Source: Candidatus Palauibacter denitrificans
Lineage (GTDB): Bacteria > Gemmatimonadota > Gemmatimonadetes > Palauibacterales > Palauibacteraceae
Length of the DNA: 46,284 bases
Direction: 5' to 3'
Assembly: GCA_009841015.1 (NCBI GenBank)
Contig: VXMQ01000005.1
Coordinates: 1-46,284, forward strand
In this document: piece after piece, positions 35,401 through 42,997 of the stretch
Layout of the letters: each line of letters opens with the position of its first letter
How positions within the stretch are numbered: position 1 is the first letter of the stretch
Program-made: the position numbers and the translations under genes
The notes under the pieces: model-generated
What the model saw: the letters and a program-made list of their open reading frames with translations, nothing else
What the model was told of the DNA's origin: nothing
The model's database searches: none

Positions 35401-35576
35401 TGCGGCATTCTCCTGACGGGACGCGCCGGCCGCACTGGCTCATCCGCCCCCTGCGTCCCGTGCGTACGGCCTACGACCTCCCGGAACCGCCCGGCACGAA
35501 GCCGCCCGGCCCGGACTCGCAGGATGCCGGTGGGGCGCAACTTGACAGCAAATCGAGCCCTCCATCTACTTCGTAA
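32454..35576 (+). CDS. Molybdopterin oxidoreductase catalytic subunit (DMSO reductase superfamily)
   Basis: Mo/W-bisPGD enzyme of 1040 residues partnered with the upstream FeS/NrfD protein. A 4Fe-4S site is formed by Cys93, Cys96, Cys100 and Cys130 (CFNCESAC, GRNCAKG). Cys221 in NICSSSARAGY is placed like the Cys metal ligand of NapA/PsrA-type enzymes. The C-terminal cofactor-binding domain includes HTNPLWLHPSDAARKGVRTG. No Tat signal is visible; the RR near residue 26 is not followed by a hydrophobic stretch, so a cytoplasmic location is inferred. The C-terminal tail is Pro/Ser-rich. Start ATG 32454 gives a 4-bp overlap. Substrate is unknown; polysulfide, thiosulfate, tetrathionate or arsenic oxyanions are options. 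Confidence 0.92.
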   Translation: MSDPGGPGRNGAGAGGNGSGPDGVSRRLHELSERVSAARSATEARGETFYPGPSRNQLAAFPPRERWDDWVELDSKAWPERRERRYMLVPTTCFNCESACGLLAYVDRDTLQVQKFEGNPEHPGSRGRNCAKGPATLNQIVDPDRVLYPLKRAGERGEGKWVRVSWEEALNDISARIRTAIDEGRQREVMYHVGRPGEDGFTERLLAAWGVDGHNSHTNICSSSARAGYQFWLGMDRPSPDHARADVILLVSSHLEAGHYFNPHAQRILDGVKKGARLIVFDTRLSNTATHADHWLPTQPGSEAAVLLAIAHHLIATGAWNRDFVRRWFNWEEYLAAEKPDLPRTFESFETALRELYEACTFEWAAEESGIDAAQIREVAELVARAGSRLSTHNWRSAASGNEGGWQVARTLFFLNALTGSVATPGGTYPSTWNKFIPKPIRMPRHPEHWNELTWPDEFPLAMYEVSFLLPHLLREGRGKLDVYFTRVYNPVWTNPDGFAWIEALTDEEKVGLHVALTPTWNESAYFADYVLPMGHGPERHDLHSYETHDGQWIGFRQPVLRSARERLGERVADTRHTNPGEVWEENEFWLELSWRIDPDGSRGIREFVESKENPGQRLTVDEYYAWMFEHSVPGLPEAAAADGRSPLDYMRRYGAFEVARDIGPLHERPVPPKELEDAREDEFGRVYTRAPASAAVNLAPMGAPDPDPDGRRPVGVRVDDTIRRGFPTPSGKLEFYSPTLVRWGWPEYAVPAYIRSHVHPAAMEPDQMCLISTFRLPVQIHTRSANSKWLDEIAHTNPLWLHPSDAARKGVRTGDLVRVETEIGYFVLKAWVTEGIKPGVVACSHHMGRWKLADAGAAGPNGGEPGTAGRGERERVAGQRQLMATVSLSGKDGDWKLSRRQGAAPYKTDDPDTSRIWWTDVGVHQNLTFPVHPDPVSGMHCWHQAVRVVKASRRDRHGDIHVDTERSHEVYRSWLAKTRGAVRHSPDGTRRPHWLIRPLRPVRTAYDLPEPPGTKPPGPDSQDAGGAQLDSKSSPPSTS
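35542..35570 (+). promoter_or_regulatory. Sigma70-like promoter upstream of the chaperone gene
   Basis: A perfect TTGACA (35542-35547), a 17-base spacer, and TCTACT (35565-35570; 4 of 6 matches) lie at the 3' end of the molybdopterin gene in an AT-richer patch. A start near 35577 would give a leader of about 50 bases before the TorD-like gene. It could provide extra expression of the downstream genes independent of the oxidoreductase. Confidence 0.4.
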
Positions 35577-35628
35577 TGTGAAAGTGAACAGTGCCGCACG
35601 CGCCATCGGCGCGAGACACTAGCCGGCC

Positions 35629-36522
35629 ATGGAGTTGTTTCGCGCCCTCGGCGCGCTTCTCGATGGCCCCTGCGGGGAGAATCGGCTCATCGGCCACCTC
35701 CTCGAACTGGGCCCGGTGCCCGACGAGCCCACGCACAACGACCTCTTCCTCTTCCAGCTCTATCCGTACTCCTCCGCCTTTCTGGGTACGGACGGCCGCA
35801 TGGGCGGGGAGGCGCGCGACCGCGTCGCCGGCTTCTGGCGCGCGCTCGGGACGACGCCCCCCGAGGATCCGGACCACCTTCGGGCCCTGTTGGGCGGCTA
35901 CGCCTGGCTCGTGGAAGCCCAGCAGCGGGGGAACGGCAAGTCCGCGCAGGCCTGTCGCGACGCGCGGCACGCCTTTCTCTGGGAGCACCTGCTCTCGTGG
36001 GTCCTCCCCTTTCTCACGAAGCTGCGGCAGATCGCGCCCCCGTTCTACCGGGAGTGGGCCGACACGCTCGAGGCCCTCCTCTTCGGCGAGTCGGCCCGCC
36101 TCGGGCCGCCGACGCGGCGTCCGCTCGCGCTCCGCGAGGCGAAACCGGTGCCCGACCCGCGCCGGACCGATGGGGACAGCTTCTTCAGCGCCCTCCTGAG
36201 CCCGGTCCGCAGCGGACTCGTCCTCACGCGGGCGGACCTCGCCAGAGCCGCGCGCGACCTCGGTTTCGGTCTCCGGGTGGGCGAACGGGCCTACATCCTC
36301 CGGTCCATGATGTCGCAGGGGCCGCGCGCGACCCTGGACTGGCTCGCCTGCGAGGCACGGGACTGGGCGCGCCTCCACGACCGCGGGGGGGCCACGGCGC
36401 CGGAAGTCGCGGATTTCTGGACGCACCGCGTCACCGCGACGGGCCGTCTCCTCAGCGACCTCAGCGCCGACGTCGGCGCCGACCTCGACTCCGACTTCAG
36501 CGCGGATGTACGCAATGGCTGA
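35629..36522 (+). CDS. TorD/DmsD/NarJ-like molybdoenzyme maturation chaperone
   Basis: All-helical cytoplasmic chaperone that would bind the molybdopterin subunit during cofactor insertion. The N-terminal 170 residues show the family pattern: FLFQLYPYSSAFLG, a central RALLGGYAWLVEA helix, and the hallmark WEHLLSWVLPFLTKL near residue 120. At 297 residues it is longer than a typical TorD (about 200). The extra C-terminal part (about 180-297) includes LLSPVRSGLVLTRADLARAA and looks like an additional helical domain I cannot name. The position directly after the catalytic subunit supports the call. Confidence 0.82.
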   Translation: MELFRALGALLDGPCGENRLIGHLLELGPVPDEPTHNDLFLFQLYPYSSAFLGTDGRMGGEARDRVAGFWRALGTTPPEDPDHLRALLGGYAWLVEAQQRGNGKSAQACRDARHAFLWEHLLSWVLPFLTKLRQIAPPFYREWADTLEALLFGESARLGPPTRRPLALREAKPVPDPRRTDGDSFFSALLSPVRSGLVLTRADLARAARDLGFGLRVGERAYILRSMMSQGPRATLDWLACEARDWARLHDRGGATAPEVADFWTHRVTATGRLLSDLSADVGADLDSDFSADVRNG

Positions 36523-37762
36523 TGCGGGCCGGAACCCGCCCCTTCATCCGGGGCGTTTCCGCGCCATCTTCCTTCTCCTCCTCGTCGTCGGGATCAGTCT
36601 CCTCTTCCTCGAGATGATCCGGACGTTTCTCACGGCGCTCTTCCTGGGGGCGATCCTCAGCGGCCTCATGTACCCGGCCTACCGGACGCTCTGCCGCTGG
36701 TTCGGCGGCAGGGAGGGGCTGGCCTCCTTCGCCGCGGTCGGACTGTTCGTGATCCTCCTCATCGGGCCGGTCACGGCGTTCCTCGGCATCGTCGCGAACC
36801 AGGCCGTGCACGTCACGCAGTCGGCCGGCCCCTGGATCGAAGACATGCAGGCCCAGCTGCGGCAGCCGGGCGGGGTCGACGAACTGCTCGACCGGATTCC
36901 CTGGCTGGACTCGCTGCGACCGTACCAGGAGCAGCTCCTCCAGAAGCTGGGCGAAGTCGCGGGATCCGTCGGCGGCCTGGTGGTCGACTGGCTCGCCGGC
37001 GTCACGACGGCCACCGTGCGGGTCGTCTTCCTCCTGCTGCTGATGCTGTACGCCATGTTCTTCTTCCTGAAGGACGGCCGCGGCGTGCTGCACAAGGTCC
37101 TCTACTACCTCCCGCTCTCGGACGAAGACGAGCGCCGCATGCTCGACCGCTTCGTCTCCGTGACGCGGGCGATGGTGAAGGGGACGTTTCTCATCGGCAT
37201 CGTGCAGGGCGCGCTGGCCGGGCTCGCCTTCTGGGTGGTGGGAATTCCGTCCGCCGCCTTCTGGGGCACGGTCATGGCGGTCCTCTCGATCGTCCCCGGG
37301 ATCGGCTCCGCGCTCGTGTGGCTGCCCGCCGCGATCTACCTGCTCGCCGCAGACCAGGTCGCCGGCGGCATCGGGCTCATCCTGTGGTGCGGTCTCGTGG
37401 TGGGGACGCTGGACAACCTCATGCGCCCGTGGCTCGTCGGGCGCGACACGCGGATGCCGGACCTGATGATCCTGCTCGGCACGCTCGGCGGGCTCATCGC
37501 CTTCGGCATGGCCGGGGTGCTCATCGGCCCGATCGTCGCGGCGCTCTTCATCACCGTGTGGGAACTCTACGGCGAGTCCTTCCGGGACATCCTGCCCGCC
37601 ACGGCGTTCGGCGCGTCGTCGTCGGCGGAGGCCGTTGCCGCCGAGCCGGCTACCGATGCCGATGCGGCGGCCGGGCCGGAACCCGCCGAGGCCGAAGCCG
37701 CTGCGCCGGAAGCCTCCCGGCCGGAAGCCGGCCCGCCGGGAGCCTCCTCCCCGGACGCGTAG
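36506..37762 (+). CDS. AI-2E family (PerM/UPF0118) membrane protein
   Basis: Polytopic membrane protein of 418 residues with about eight helices: two pairs at the N-terminus, a long amphipathic stretch (about 95-160), VFLLLLMLYAMFFFLKDGRG, and the conserved FWGTVMAVLSIVPGIGSALVW region. Members have been linked to AI-2 export or ion antiport, so function is not fixed. The last 45 residues are an Ala/Pro/Glu-rich, probably disordered cytoplasmic tail. The start at 36506 overlaps the chaperone gene by 17 bp; ATG 36515 would overlap by 8 bp and is equally plausible. No strong ribosome site distinguishes them, so coupling to the upstream gene is likely. Confidence 0.85.
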   Translation: MYAMADAGRNPPLHPGRFRAIFLLLLVVGISLLFLEMIRTFLTALFLGAILSGLMYPAYRTLCRWFGGREGLASFAAVGLFVILLIGPVTAFLGIVANQAVHVTQSAGPWIEDMQAQLRQPGGVDELLDRIPWLDSLRPYQEQLLQKLGEVAGSVGGLVVDWLAGVTTATVRVVFLLLLMLYAMFFFLKDGRGVLHKVLYYLPLSDEDERRMLDRFVSVTRAMVKGTFLIGIVQGALAGLAFWVVGIPSAAFWGTVMAVLSIVPGIGSALVWLPAAIYLLAADQVAGGIGLILWCGLVVGTLDNLMRPWLVGRDTRMPDLMILLGTLGGLIAFGMAGVLIGPIVAALFITVWELYGESFRDILPATAFGASSSAEAVAAEPATDADAAAGPEPAEAEAAAPEASRPEAGPPGASSPDA

Positions 37763-37780
37763 CCCGATCGGTCGAACTGC

Positions 37781-39172
37781 ATGAGCGCGAGGCTGCTCGA
37801 CCGGCTGCGCGAGAGTGGCGCGGCGCTCTCCCGCGTCACGGAACGCTGGGTGCCGGACGCGTGGGTGATCCTCATGTCGCTGACCGTAGTCGCGCTCCTG
37901 CTGGCAGTCACCGGGGGCGGCGCCTCGATCCCGGAGGCGGGACTGGCGTGGGGCGCGGGCGTGTGGACGCTGCTCGAACTCGCGATGCAGTTCTCCATCG
38001 CCATGGTCGCCGCCCACGCGTGCGCTTCGTCGCCTCCGATCTACCGGCTGCTCGATCGCCTCGCGGGCTGCCCGAACCCGGAGCGCCCGGTGCAGGCCGT
38101 CGCCCTCGCCGCCGGGTTCTCCATGACCGTCGGCTACCTCAACTGGGCGTTCGGGCTCGTCGGTTCCGCGCTCTTCGTCCCGTTCATACTCAAGCGCAAC
38201 CCGCGCGCGGACGTGCGCCTCGTCATCGCGGCGGCCTACATGGGCATCGGGACCGTGTGGCAGTCCGGCCTCTCCAGCTCCGCCCCGCTCATCATGGCCA
38301 CCCCCGGCAACCCCCTGCTCGAGCCGGGGACCGGCGCGCCCGTCGTGGATCGTCTCTACCCCGTCACCGAGACCCTCTTCCACCCGTTCAACCTCGGGTA
38401 CGCCGTCGCCATGCTGCTCGTCGGCCTCGTCGCCGCCATGGCGCTCCACCCGCACCGCGACGCCGTCACCCTCACCGAGGCGGAGGTCGACGAGATCCTC
38501 CCCGCGCCCCCGCCGCGCTCCGAGGTCGGGAAGACACCCGCCGAGCGGCTCGACCGCTTCCGGGGCTGGTCGCTCCTCGCCGCCCTCCTGTTCGCGTACC
38601 CGCTCGTCCACTCGATCGTCACGCGGGGCTTCGGGGCGAGCTGGACGATCAACGCCTACAACACCGTGTTTCTCGTCCTCGCCATCGTCCTGCACGGCCG
38701 CCCGACGTCCTTCCTGCGCGCCTGCCGCGACGGCGTGGGCGCCGCGTGGGGGATCATCCTCCAGTTCCCCTTTTACGCCGGCATCTTCGGCCTGATTCAG
38801 AACACGAACCTCGGCGGCTGGCTCGGCGAGCAGTTCGCCGCGGTCGCCACGACCCGGCTCTACCCCCTCGTGGTCTACGTCTATTCGGGGATCATGAGCA
38901 TGTTCATCCCCTCTGCGGGCTCCAAGTGGATGATCGAGGCGCCGTACGTGATCCCGGCCGGCGAGGCTCTCGACGTTTCCGTCATGACCGTGCTCCTCGC
39001 GTACACGTACGGAGACTCGGCCTTCAACCTCATCCACCCGTTCTGGGCGCTCCCCATCCTCGCCGTGACGCGGCGCCGCTTCGGCGAGATCCTCGGCTAC
39101 GCCTTCCTCCTCTGGCTGGCGACGATCCTCCTCGGGGTCGCGACCATGCTCGTGATCCCGATCCGCTGGTGA
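37781..39172 (+). CDS. AtoE-type short-chain fatty acid transporter
   Basis: Inner-membrane carrier of 463 residues of the short-chain fatty acid transporter family. It has about 11-12 hydrophobic segments; family regions include VPDAWVILMSLTVVALLLA at the start, LNWAFGLVGSALFVPF, and the GSKWMIEAPYVIPAG loop that matches the re-entrant region of AtoE and related carriers. It follows the AI-2E gene by 18 bp. It may import acetoacetate, butyrate or similar acids; the link to the upstream respiratory genes is only positional. Confidence 0.85.
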   Translation: MSARLLDRLRESGAALSRVTERWVPDAWVILMSLTVVALLLAVTGGGASIPEAGLAWGAGVWTLLELAMQFSIAMVAAHACASSPPIYRLLDRLAGCPNPERPVQAVALAAGFSMTVGYLNWAFGLVGSALFVPFILKRNPRADVRLVIAAAYMGIGTVWQSGLSSSAPLIMATPGNPLLEPGTGAPVVDRLYPVTETLFHPFNLGYAVAMLLVGLVAAMALHPHRDAVTLTEAEVDEILPAPPPRSEVGKTPAERLDRFRGWSLLAALLFAYPLVHSIVTRGFGASWTINAYNTVFLVLAIVLHGRPTSFLRACRDGVGAAWGIILQFPFYAGIFGLIQNTNLGGWLGEQFAAVATTRLYPLVVYVYSGIMSMFIPSAGSKWMIEAPYVIPAGEALDVSVMTVLLAYTYGDSAFNLIHPFWALPILAVTRRRFGEILGYAFLLWLATILLGVATMLVIPIRW

Positions 39173-39203
39173 CGACCATGACGCCCGTGACGCCGGTGAC
39201 CCC

Positions 39204-39701
39204 ATGAAGATCCTGCTCATCCTCCGGCACGCGAAGTCCTCCTGGGACCATCCCGGGCTCCGCGACCACGACCGCCCTCTCAATCCCCGCGGCCGCCGCG
39301 ACGCGCCGCGCATGGGCCGGTTCATGGCGGAGCAGGACCTCGTGCCCGACCGCATCGTGAGTTCGACCGCCGTCCGCGCGCGCACCACGGCGGAACTCGT
39401 GGCGGCGGAGTTCGGCGCGGATGTGGAGATCGAGACGACGTACGACCTCTACGGCGCCTCTCCCGACGGCTACATCGAGGTCGCGGAGGCGATGGGGGGA
39501 ACGGCGGAGCGCCTCATGCTCGTCGGGCACAACCCCGGAATCACTTCTCTCGTTTGGCACCTGACGGGCAAGGGCGAGTACATGCCGACCGCCGCCCTCG
39601 CCGCCGTGGAGCTGGACATCGATGACTGGTCGGAACTGGGCTCGGCCCGCCGCGGCCGCCTCGTCGGCTTCTGGCGCCCCAAGGCGCTCCCTCCCGGCTG
39701 A
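39204..39701 (+). CDS. SixA-like phosphohistidine phosphatase
   Basis: Histidine phosphatase superfamily protein of 165 residues, short form. The catalytic RHG-type motif is RHAKSSWD at residues 8-15, with the second His in VGHNPGI near residue 112. E. coli SixA removes phosphate from a phosphotransferase-system protein; here the target is unknown. It lies 31 bp after the transporter on the same strand and is the last plus-strand gene before a palindrome-rich convergent gap. Confidence 0.88.
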   Translation: MKILLILRHAKSSWDHPGLRDHDRPLNPRGRRDAPRMGRFMAEQDLVPDRIVSSTAVRARTTAELVAAEFGADVEIETTYDLYGASPDGYIEVAEAMGGTAERLMLVGHNPGITSLVWHLTGKGEYMPTAALAAVELDIDDWSELGSARRGRLVGFWRPKALPPG

Positions 39702-39720
39702 AGTCCAGGAGACGGTTGGA

Positions 39721-39791
39721 GACGTTCCCGCGGGAACGTCGGAGCCGGCCAGTCGCGCAACTGGCCGAACGAGACGTTCCTGCGGGAACGT
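39721..39791. repeat. Three consecutive palindromes between convergent genes
   Basis: The 100-bp gap between the ends of the sixA-like gene and the minus-strand CxxCH gene is almost filled by inverted repeats. First, a perfect 20-bp palindrome at 39721-39740 (half-site GACGTTCCCG). Second, an 8-bp stem CGGCCAGT/ACTGGCCG with a 6-base loop (39746-39767). Third, a near copy of the first, ACGTTCC-TGCG-GGAACGT (39774-39791). The layout suits a bidirectional terminator or a REP-like element. There is no T-tract. Confidence 0.75.
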
Positions 39792-39801
39792 GTGATCGCC
39801 G

Positions 39802-40431
39802 TCAGCGTCCGCGCGGCGGGACCGTGATCGAAAGCGCGTAGACGAGATCGTCGAGCGGGGAGTCGTCGCCGCCGCCGGAGTTGGCGGCCAGGTGGAGGAC
39901 GACCGGGGCGTCCGCGTCGGGGGCGCGCCATTCGAAGGTCCACTGCGCGACTCCATCTGTCGGCGCGGAGCCGGCGCGGGTGTGCTGGACGTATTCCGTG
40001 CCGTTCTCTCCCCGCACGGCGGTGACCCGGTCGTCGAGCGGTTGGATCTCGCCGGCGCCGGCGCCGCGCCGATCCCCGTCGGCGAAACGGAACGCCCCCT
40101 GGAAGCCGGCGGCGAGCATGTCGAAGCTCTCGAAACGGATCGTGACCGGGTGGCGCTGGCCGGGGCGGTAGCCGCCCTCGAGTCCGACCACCTCCAGCGC
40201 GGACCCCGGTTCGTTGAGCGGAGCGCCGAAGTGACAGGTGGCGCAGGTCGGCTCCCCGAAGCCCCCCGTGTGGCCCGGGGGCGGCCCCTCGATGTGCGGT
40301 GGCGCGTGCCCCGCGGAGCGCGCCGCGACGTGCGGCCCGGCGCCGGAGTCCCCCGAGGGGACCGCGGCGATCCCGACCATCGCGAAGAGGCCCGCGGCGC
40401 AGAGCGCAGCCGCGGGCCCCGGGAGGGACAT
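39802..40431 (-). CDS. Secreted protein with one CxxCH haem-type motif (choice-of-anchor V/Reeler-like)
   Basis: A 209-residue exported protein with an N-terminal signal (about 1-24). Residues 63-67 read CATCH in GEPTCATCHFGAPLNEP, a single c-type haem site or an equivalent CxxCH. The remainder is a beta-rich domain (YRPGQRHPVTIRFES, FQGAFRFADGD, WTFEWRAPDADAPVVLHLAA) resembling the choice-of-anchor V/Reeler-like domains that pair with CxxCH motifs. The ATG overlaps the stop of the upstream propeller gene by one base (TGATG), so a longer open frame reaching 40890 is not the real gene. It may work with the propeller protein in the periplasm or on the surface. Confidence 0.8.
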   Translation of the reverse strand: MSLPGPAAALCAAGLFAMVGIAAVPSGDSGAGPHVAARSAGHAPPHIEGPPPGHTGGFGEPTCATCHFGAPLNEPGSALEVVGLEGGYRPGQRHPVTIRFESFDMLAAGFQGAFRFADGDRRGAGAGEIQPLDDRVTAVRGENGTEYVQHTRAGSAPTDGVAQWTFEWRAPDADAPVVLHLAANSGGGDDSPLDDLVYALSITVPPRGR

Positions 40432-41504
40432 CAGCGCGAGCGCGGCGACACCACCGCCCGGCCGACCGTGTTCACGTCCGCCCCGAACCAGATCGAGTCC
40501 GTGGCCGGATCGTAGTACATGTGCCGGATCGTGCCGCCCCCGCTCGGCACGTCGAGCGTGCCCACGACCTCCTCCGTGTCCGTGTCGAAGCCCACGAACC
40601 GGTTCGGCTGGATCCCCGTCTCGACGAGCCACACGACATCGTACTTGTCGATCGCCACCCCATACGGCCGCGACTCCTCTCCCGCCGGCAGGTCGTATTC
40701 CCGCTGGAAGCCGCCGCCCTCCTCGACGAGACCGATCTTCCCCCGGCTGTAGTCCACGTACCAAATGCGGTCCTTCGAGTCGATGACCAGGCGGCGTGGC
40801 CGCGCGCCCTCGGGCAGGTCGTAGCCGATGAGTTCGAACGACGACGGCTCCACCATCCCGATCAGGTTCGTGTTGAAGTGCGCGATCCATGGCCGGTTCT
40901 CGGAGTCCAGCTTGACCCCGTACGGACGGCTCGAACCCATGCCGCCACGCGTCTCGACCTCGGGCGCCTCCACGAGCCGCACGTCCCGCGTCTCCTTGTC
41001 GAGGAAGCCGACGAGGTTCCCGCCCTGCACCGAGAACCAGATGTCCCCGTTGTCGTCCCAGATCAGCGTGTGCGGATCCCGCGCGCGCTCGTCCGGCATC
41101 ATGATCTTGTCGATCTCGCCCGTGGCCGGATCGATGATCCCGATGTGGTTCGCCCGGTTGCCCGCGTAGTAGACCAGCCCGTCATCGTCGACGATCAGGT
41201 TGTGGGGCCCCGTGCCGTCGTCCATGTCGTAGCGCGTGAACTCGCCGGTGGCGGGGTCCAGCACGGCAGCGTAGTGCGCGGCCTGTCCCACGAACCAGAC
41301 GCGGCCGTCCGGCCCGACGAACGGGTCGCGCGGACGGCTGTCGGGGTAGGGCACCGTCCATTCCTCGATGGTGAGCACGTCGGTCGACGCGGTGTGGTCC
41401 TGCGCCGCCGCCCCCGCGAAGCCAATGAACGTCGCCACCGCCGCGAACCCTGCCGCCGCCGGCGTCCCGACCCGAATTCGATGGGTCATTATTTCATGGA
41501 TCAT
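40431..41504 (-). CDS. Vgb-like (streptogramin lyase family) six-bladed beta-propeller, secreted
   Basis: A 357-residue exported protein: signal peptide about 1-35 ending AGAAAQD, then repeated blades with the pattern D-x-x-G-x-x-W/Y-F (GPDGRVWFVGQ, VDDDGLVYYAGN, DDNGDIWFSVQ, DSENRPWIAHF, DSKDRIWYVDY, DKYDVVWLVET). This is the virginiamycin B lyase fold. I could not confirm the catalytic His/Glu/His set, so antibiotic inactivation should not be assumed; many relatives are plain binding or unknown propellers. The ATG overlaps the transporter stop (ATGA) and has AGGAGG upstream. Confidence 0.85.
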   Translation of the reverse strand: MIHEIMTHRIRVGTPAAAGFAAVATFIGFAGAAAQDHTASTDVLTIEEWTVPYPDSRPRDPFVGPDGRVWFVGQAAHYAAVLDPATGEFTRYDMDDGTGPHNLIVDDDGLVYYAGNRANHIGIIDPATGEIDKIMMPDERARDPHTLIWDDNGDIWFSVQGGNLVGFLDKETRDVRLVEAPEVETRGGMGSSRPYGVKLDSENRPWIAHFNTNLIGMVEPSSFELIGYDLPEGARPRRLVIDSKDRIWYVDYSRGKIGLVEEGGGFQREYDLPAGEESRPYGVAIDKYDVVWLVETGIQPNRFVGFDTDTEEVVGTLDVPSGGGTIRHMYYDPATDSIWFGADVNTVGRAVVSPRSR

Positions 41505-42997
41505 TGCCGTACCTCCTCGATCGCTGATCCTGCTTCATGCCTCGCCGCCCGCACCTTGGGCGTCAGATAGATATTGGCGGTCAGACGGCCCAGCAGAAAG
41601 CCGGTGAAGGCCGCGGTCGCGCCGACCCAGCCCAGCCCCCAGCCGACCGCGACGAACACAATGGCCACGGCCGTCATCTCCGCGGCGGTCCCGATGATGA
41701 TCGGACCCGTCGTCCGGTGCCGGATCAGCGTGCCCCGCTGCAGCGAGAGGAGGACGCCGAGGAAGGGGACGGGAGTCAGCACCCGCGCCGCCGGAATCGC
41801 GAAGGAGGCGAGTTCCGGCGTGAGGCCGGACACGTGGACGAACCAGAGCTGGGAGAGCGGCGTGAACGCGAGGAGCGCGAGGATGCCGGAGAGGGTCGCG
41901 CCGAGACCGATCGCGAAGCGGCGGATCGCCTCGTAGCCCTCGTTCCGCCGGCCCAGGAGCGCGATGACCGCATCCTGGAAGCTGAGACCCACGGAGCGGA
42001 AGATGAACCCGAGCGAGTGCACGACCGGGAACACGGCGAGCGACTCGACCGGTGACGCCGCGCGACCCATGAAGAAAGTCAGCATCGGCTGGATCGCGAT
42101 GCCGATCAGCGACGTGAGCATGAGGGGCACGTAGAAGCGGCCAATGTCACCGAAGCCCAGTTCGCTGCCACCGGTCCCCGCGCCCGACGCCGGGTCGGCG
42201 GTCGAGACGCCCACGCGGCCGATCTCGGCGATGTCGTGGGGGTCTGACGAAACTGTGACACGGTCGGTCGCGTCCGCCCGCCCGCCGGCCGGGACGAGGA
42301 GGGCGCGGATGGCGTCCCGGGCCATCCAGCGCGCCACCGCCGCCTCCATCACAACGCCGCACGAGAGCGCGGCGGCCCCGACGGCGGCGCCGGGAAGGTC
42401 CGTGGCGATGGCGAAGGCGAGCGCGGCAACCGACATCGAGACGAGCCGCACGACCGTCCCGCCCGCCACGAGCCGCGTGCGCCCGGACCGGATGAGCACC
42501 CCCTGCCAGAAGCGCCGGTAGCCGATCGCGGCCGGCCAGGGCAGGAAGCACCACAGCGCCCCGTACGTCAGGCGCGCCAGCTCCTCCGGCAGTCCGAGCA
42601 CCCCCAGCATGAGCCCGCGGTGCACCGGCGGCACGAGCACGAAGAGGAGCATCAGCGTGGAGAAGGCGTTCAGCCCGTGCGCGAACGTCCGCAGCCGCCG
42701 GTACGAGACGGCGTCCTCCACCAGGGCCGTCGAGGCGCTCAGCAGCATGATGACTGGCGCCTCCATCAGCACCGCCAGCGCGATCGCCACGCCGTAGGCC
42801 GCCAGCCCCAGCGTGGGATCCGGCAGCCGCGCCACGACCGCCGCCAGGTAGGGCCCCTCGACCGCCATCATCAACCACGTGGCGGCCAGCGGAGCCCAGA
42901 AGGCGAAGATCCGGCGTGGCGAAAGGTCCGTGGCGGCGTTCAGCGGGGCGGCGGTCAGCGGAAGAGACCTTCCAGGCGCTCCAGCGACCACGTCCAC
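41501..42997 (-). CDS. MATE/ANKH-like membrane transporter (MOP superfamily)
   Basis: Polytopic protein of up to 498 residues with about 12 helices in two halves, separated by a soluble loop at about 235-280. It resembles bacterial homologues of the progressive-ankylosis (ANKH) branch of the MATE-like fold: RIFAFWAPLAATWLMM at the start, SASTALVEDAVSYRRL, and a second half beginning FYVPLMLTSLIGIAIQPML. Substrate is unknown (ANKH itself moves pyrophosphate/ATP-linked anions). The start is uncertain: GTG 42997 overlaps the SRPBCC gene by 43 bp, GTG 42991 is near, and CTG 42958 would form a CTGA overlap. It is the second of four coupled minus-strand genes. Confidence 0.75.
   Translation of the reverse strand: MDVVAGAPGRSLPLTAAPLNAATDLSPRRIFAFWAPLAATWLMMAVEGPYLAAVVARLPDPTLGLAAYGVAIALAVLMEAPVIMLLSASTALVEDAVSYRRLRTFAHGLNAFSTLMLLFVLVPPVHRGLMLGVLGLPEELARLTYGALWCFLPWPAAIGYRRFWQGVLIRSGRTRLVAGGTVVRLVSMSVAALAFAIATDLPGAAVGAAALSCGVVMEAAVARWMARDAIRALLVPAGGRADATDRVTVSSDPHDIAEIGRVGVSTADPASGAGTGGSELGFGDIGRFYVPLMLTSLIGIAIQPMLTFFMGRAASPVESLAVFPVVHSLGFIFRSVGLSFQDAVIALLGRRNEGYEAIRRFAIGLGATLSGILALLAFTPLSQLWFVHVSGLTPELASFAIPAARVLTPVPFLGVLLSLQRGTLIRHRTTGPIIIGTAAEMTAVAIVFVAVGWGLGWVGATAAFTGFLLGRLTANIYLTPKVRAARHEAGSAIEEVRQ

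Noticed and set aside
32421..35606. Minus-strand open frame of 1061 codons opposite the molybdopterin gene, and a similar one at 36497-39388
   Set aside because: Translations are low-complexity Arg/Gly/Glu/His without domains. The plus strand encodes intact, well-conserved proteins.
40432..40890. Upstream extension of the CxxCH gene to 40890
   Set aside because: It would overlap the propeller gene completely; a signal peptide begins at ATG 40431, which forms a TGATG overlap.
40431..41504. Streptogramin resistance (vgb)
   Set aside because: Only the propeller fold is supported. The lyase catalytic residues could not be verified, and similar propellers are common in non-resistant bacteria.
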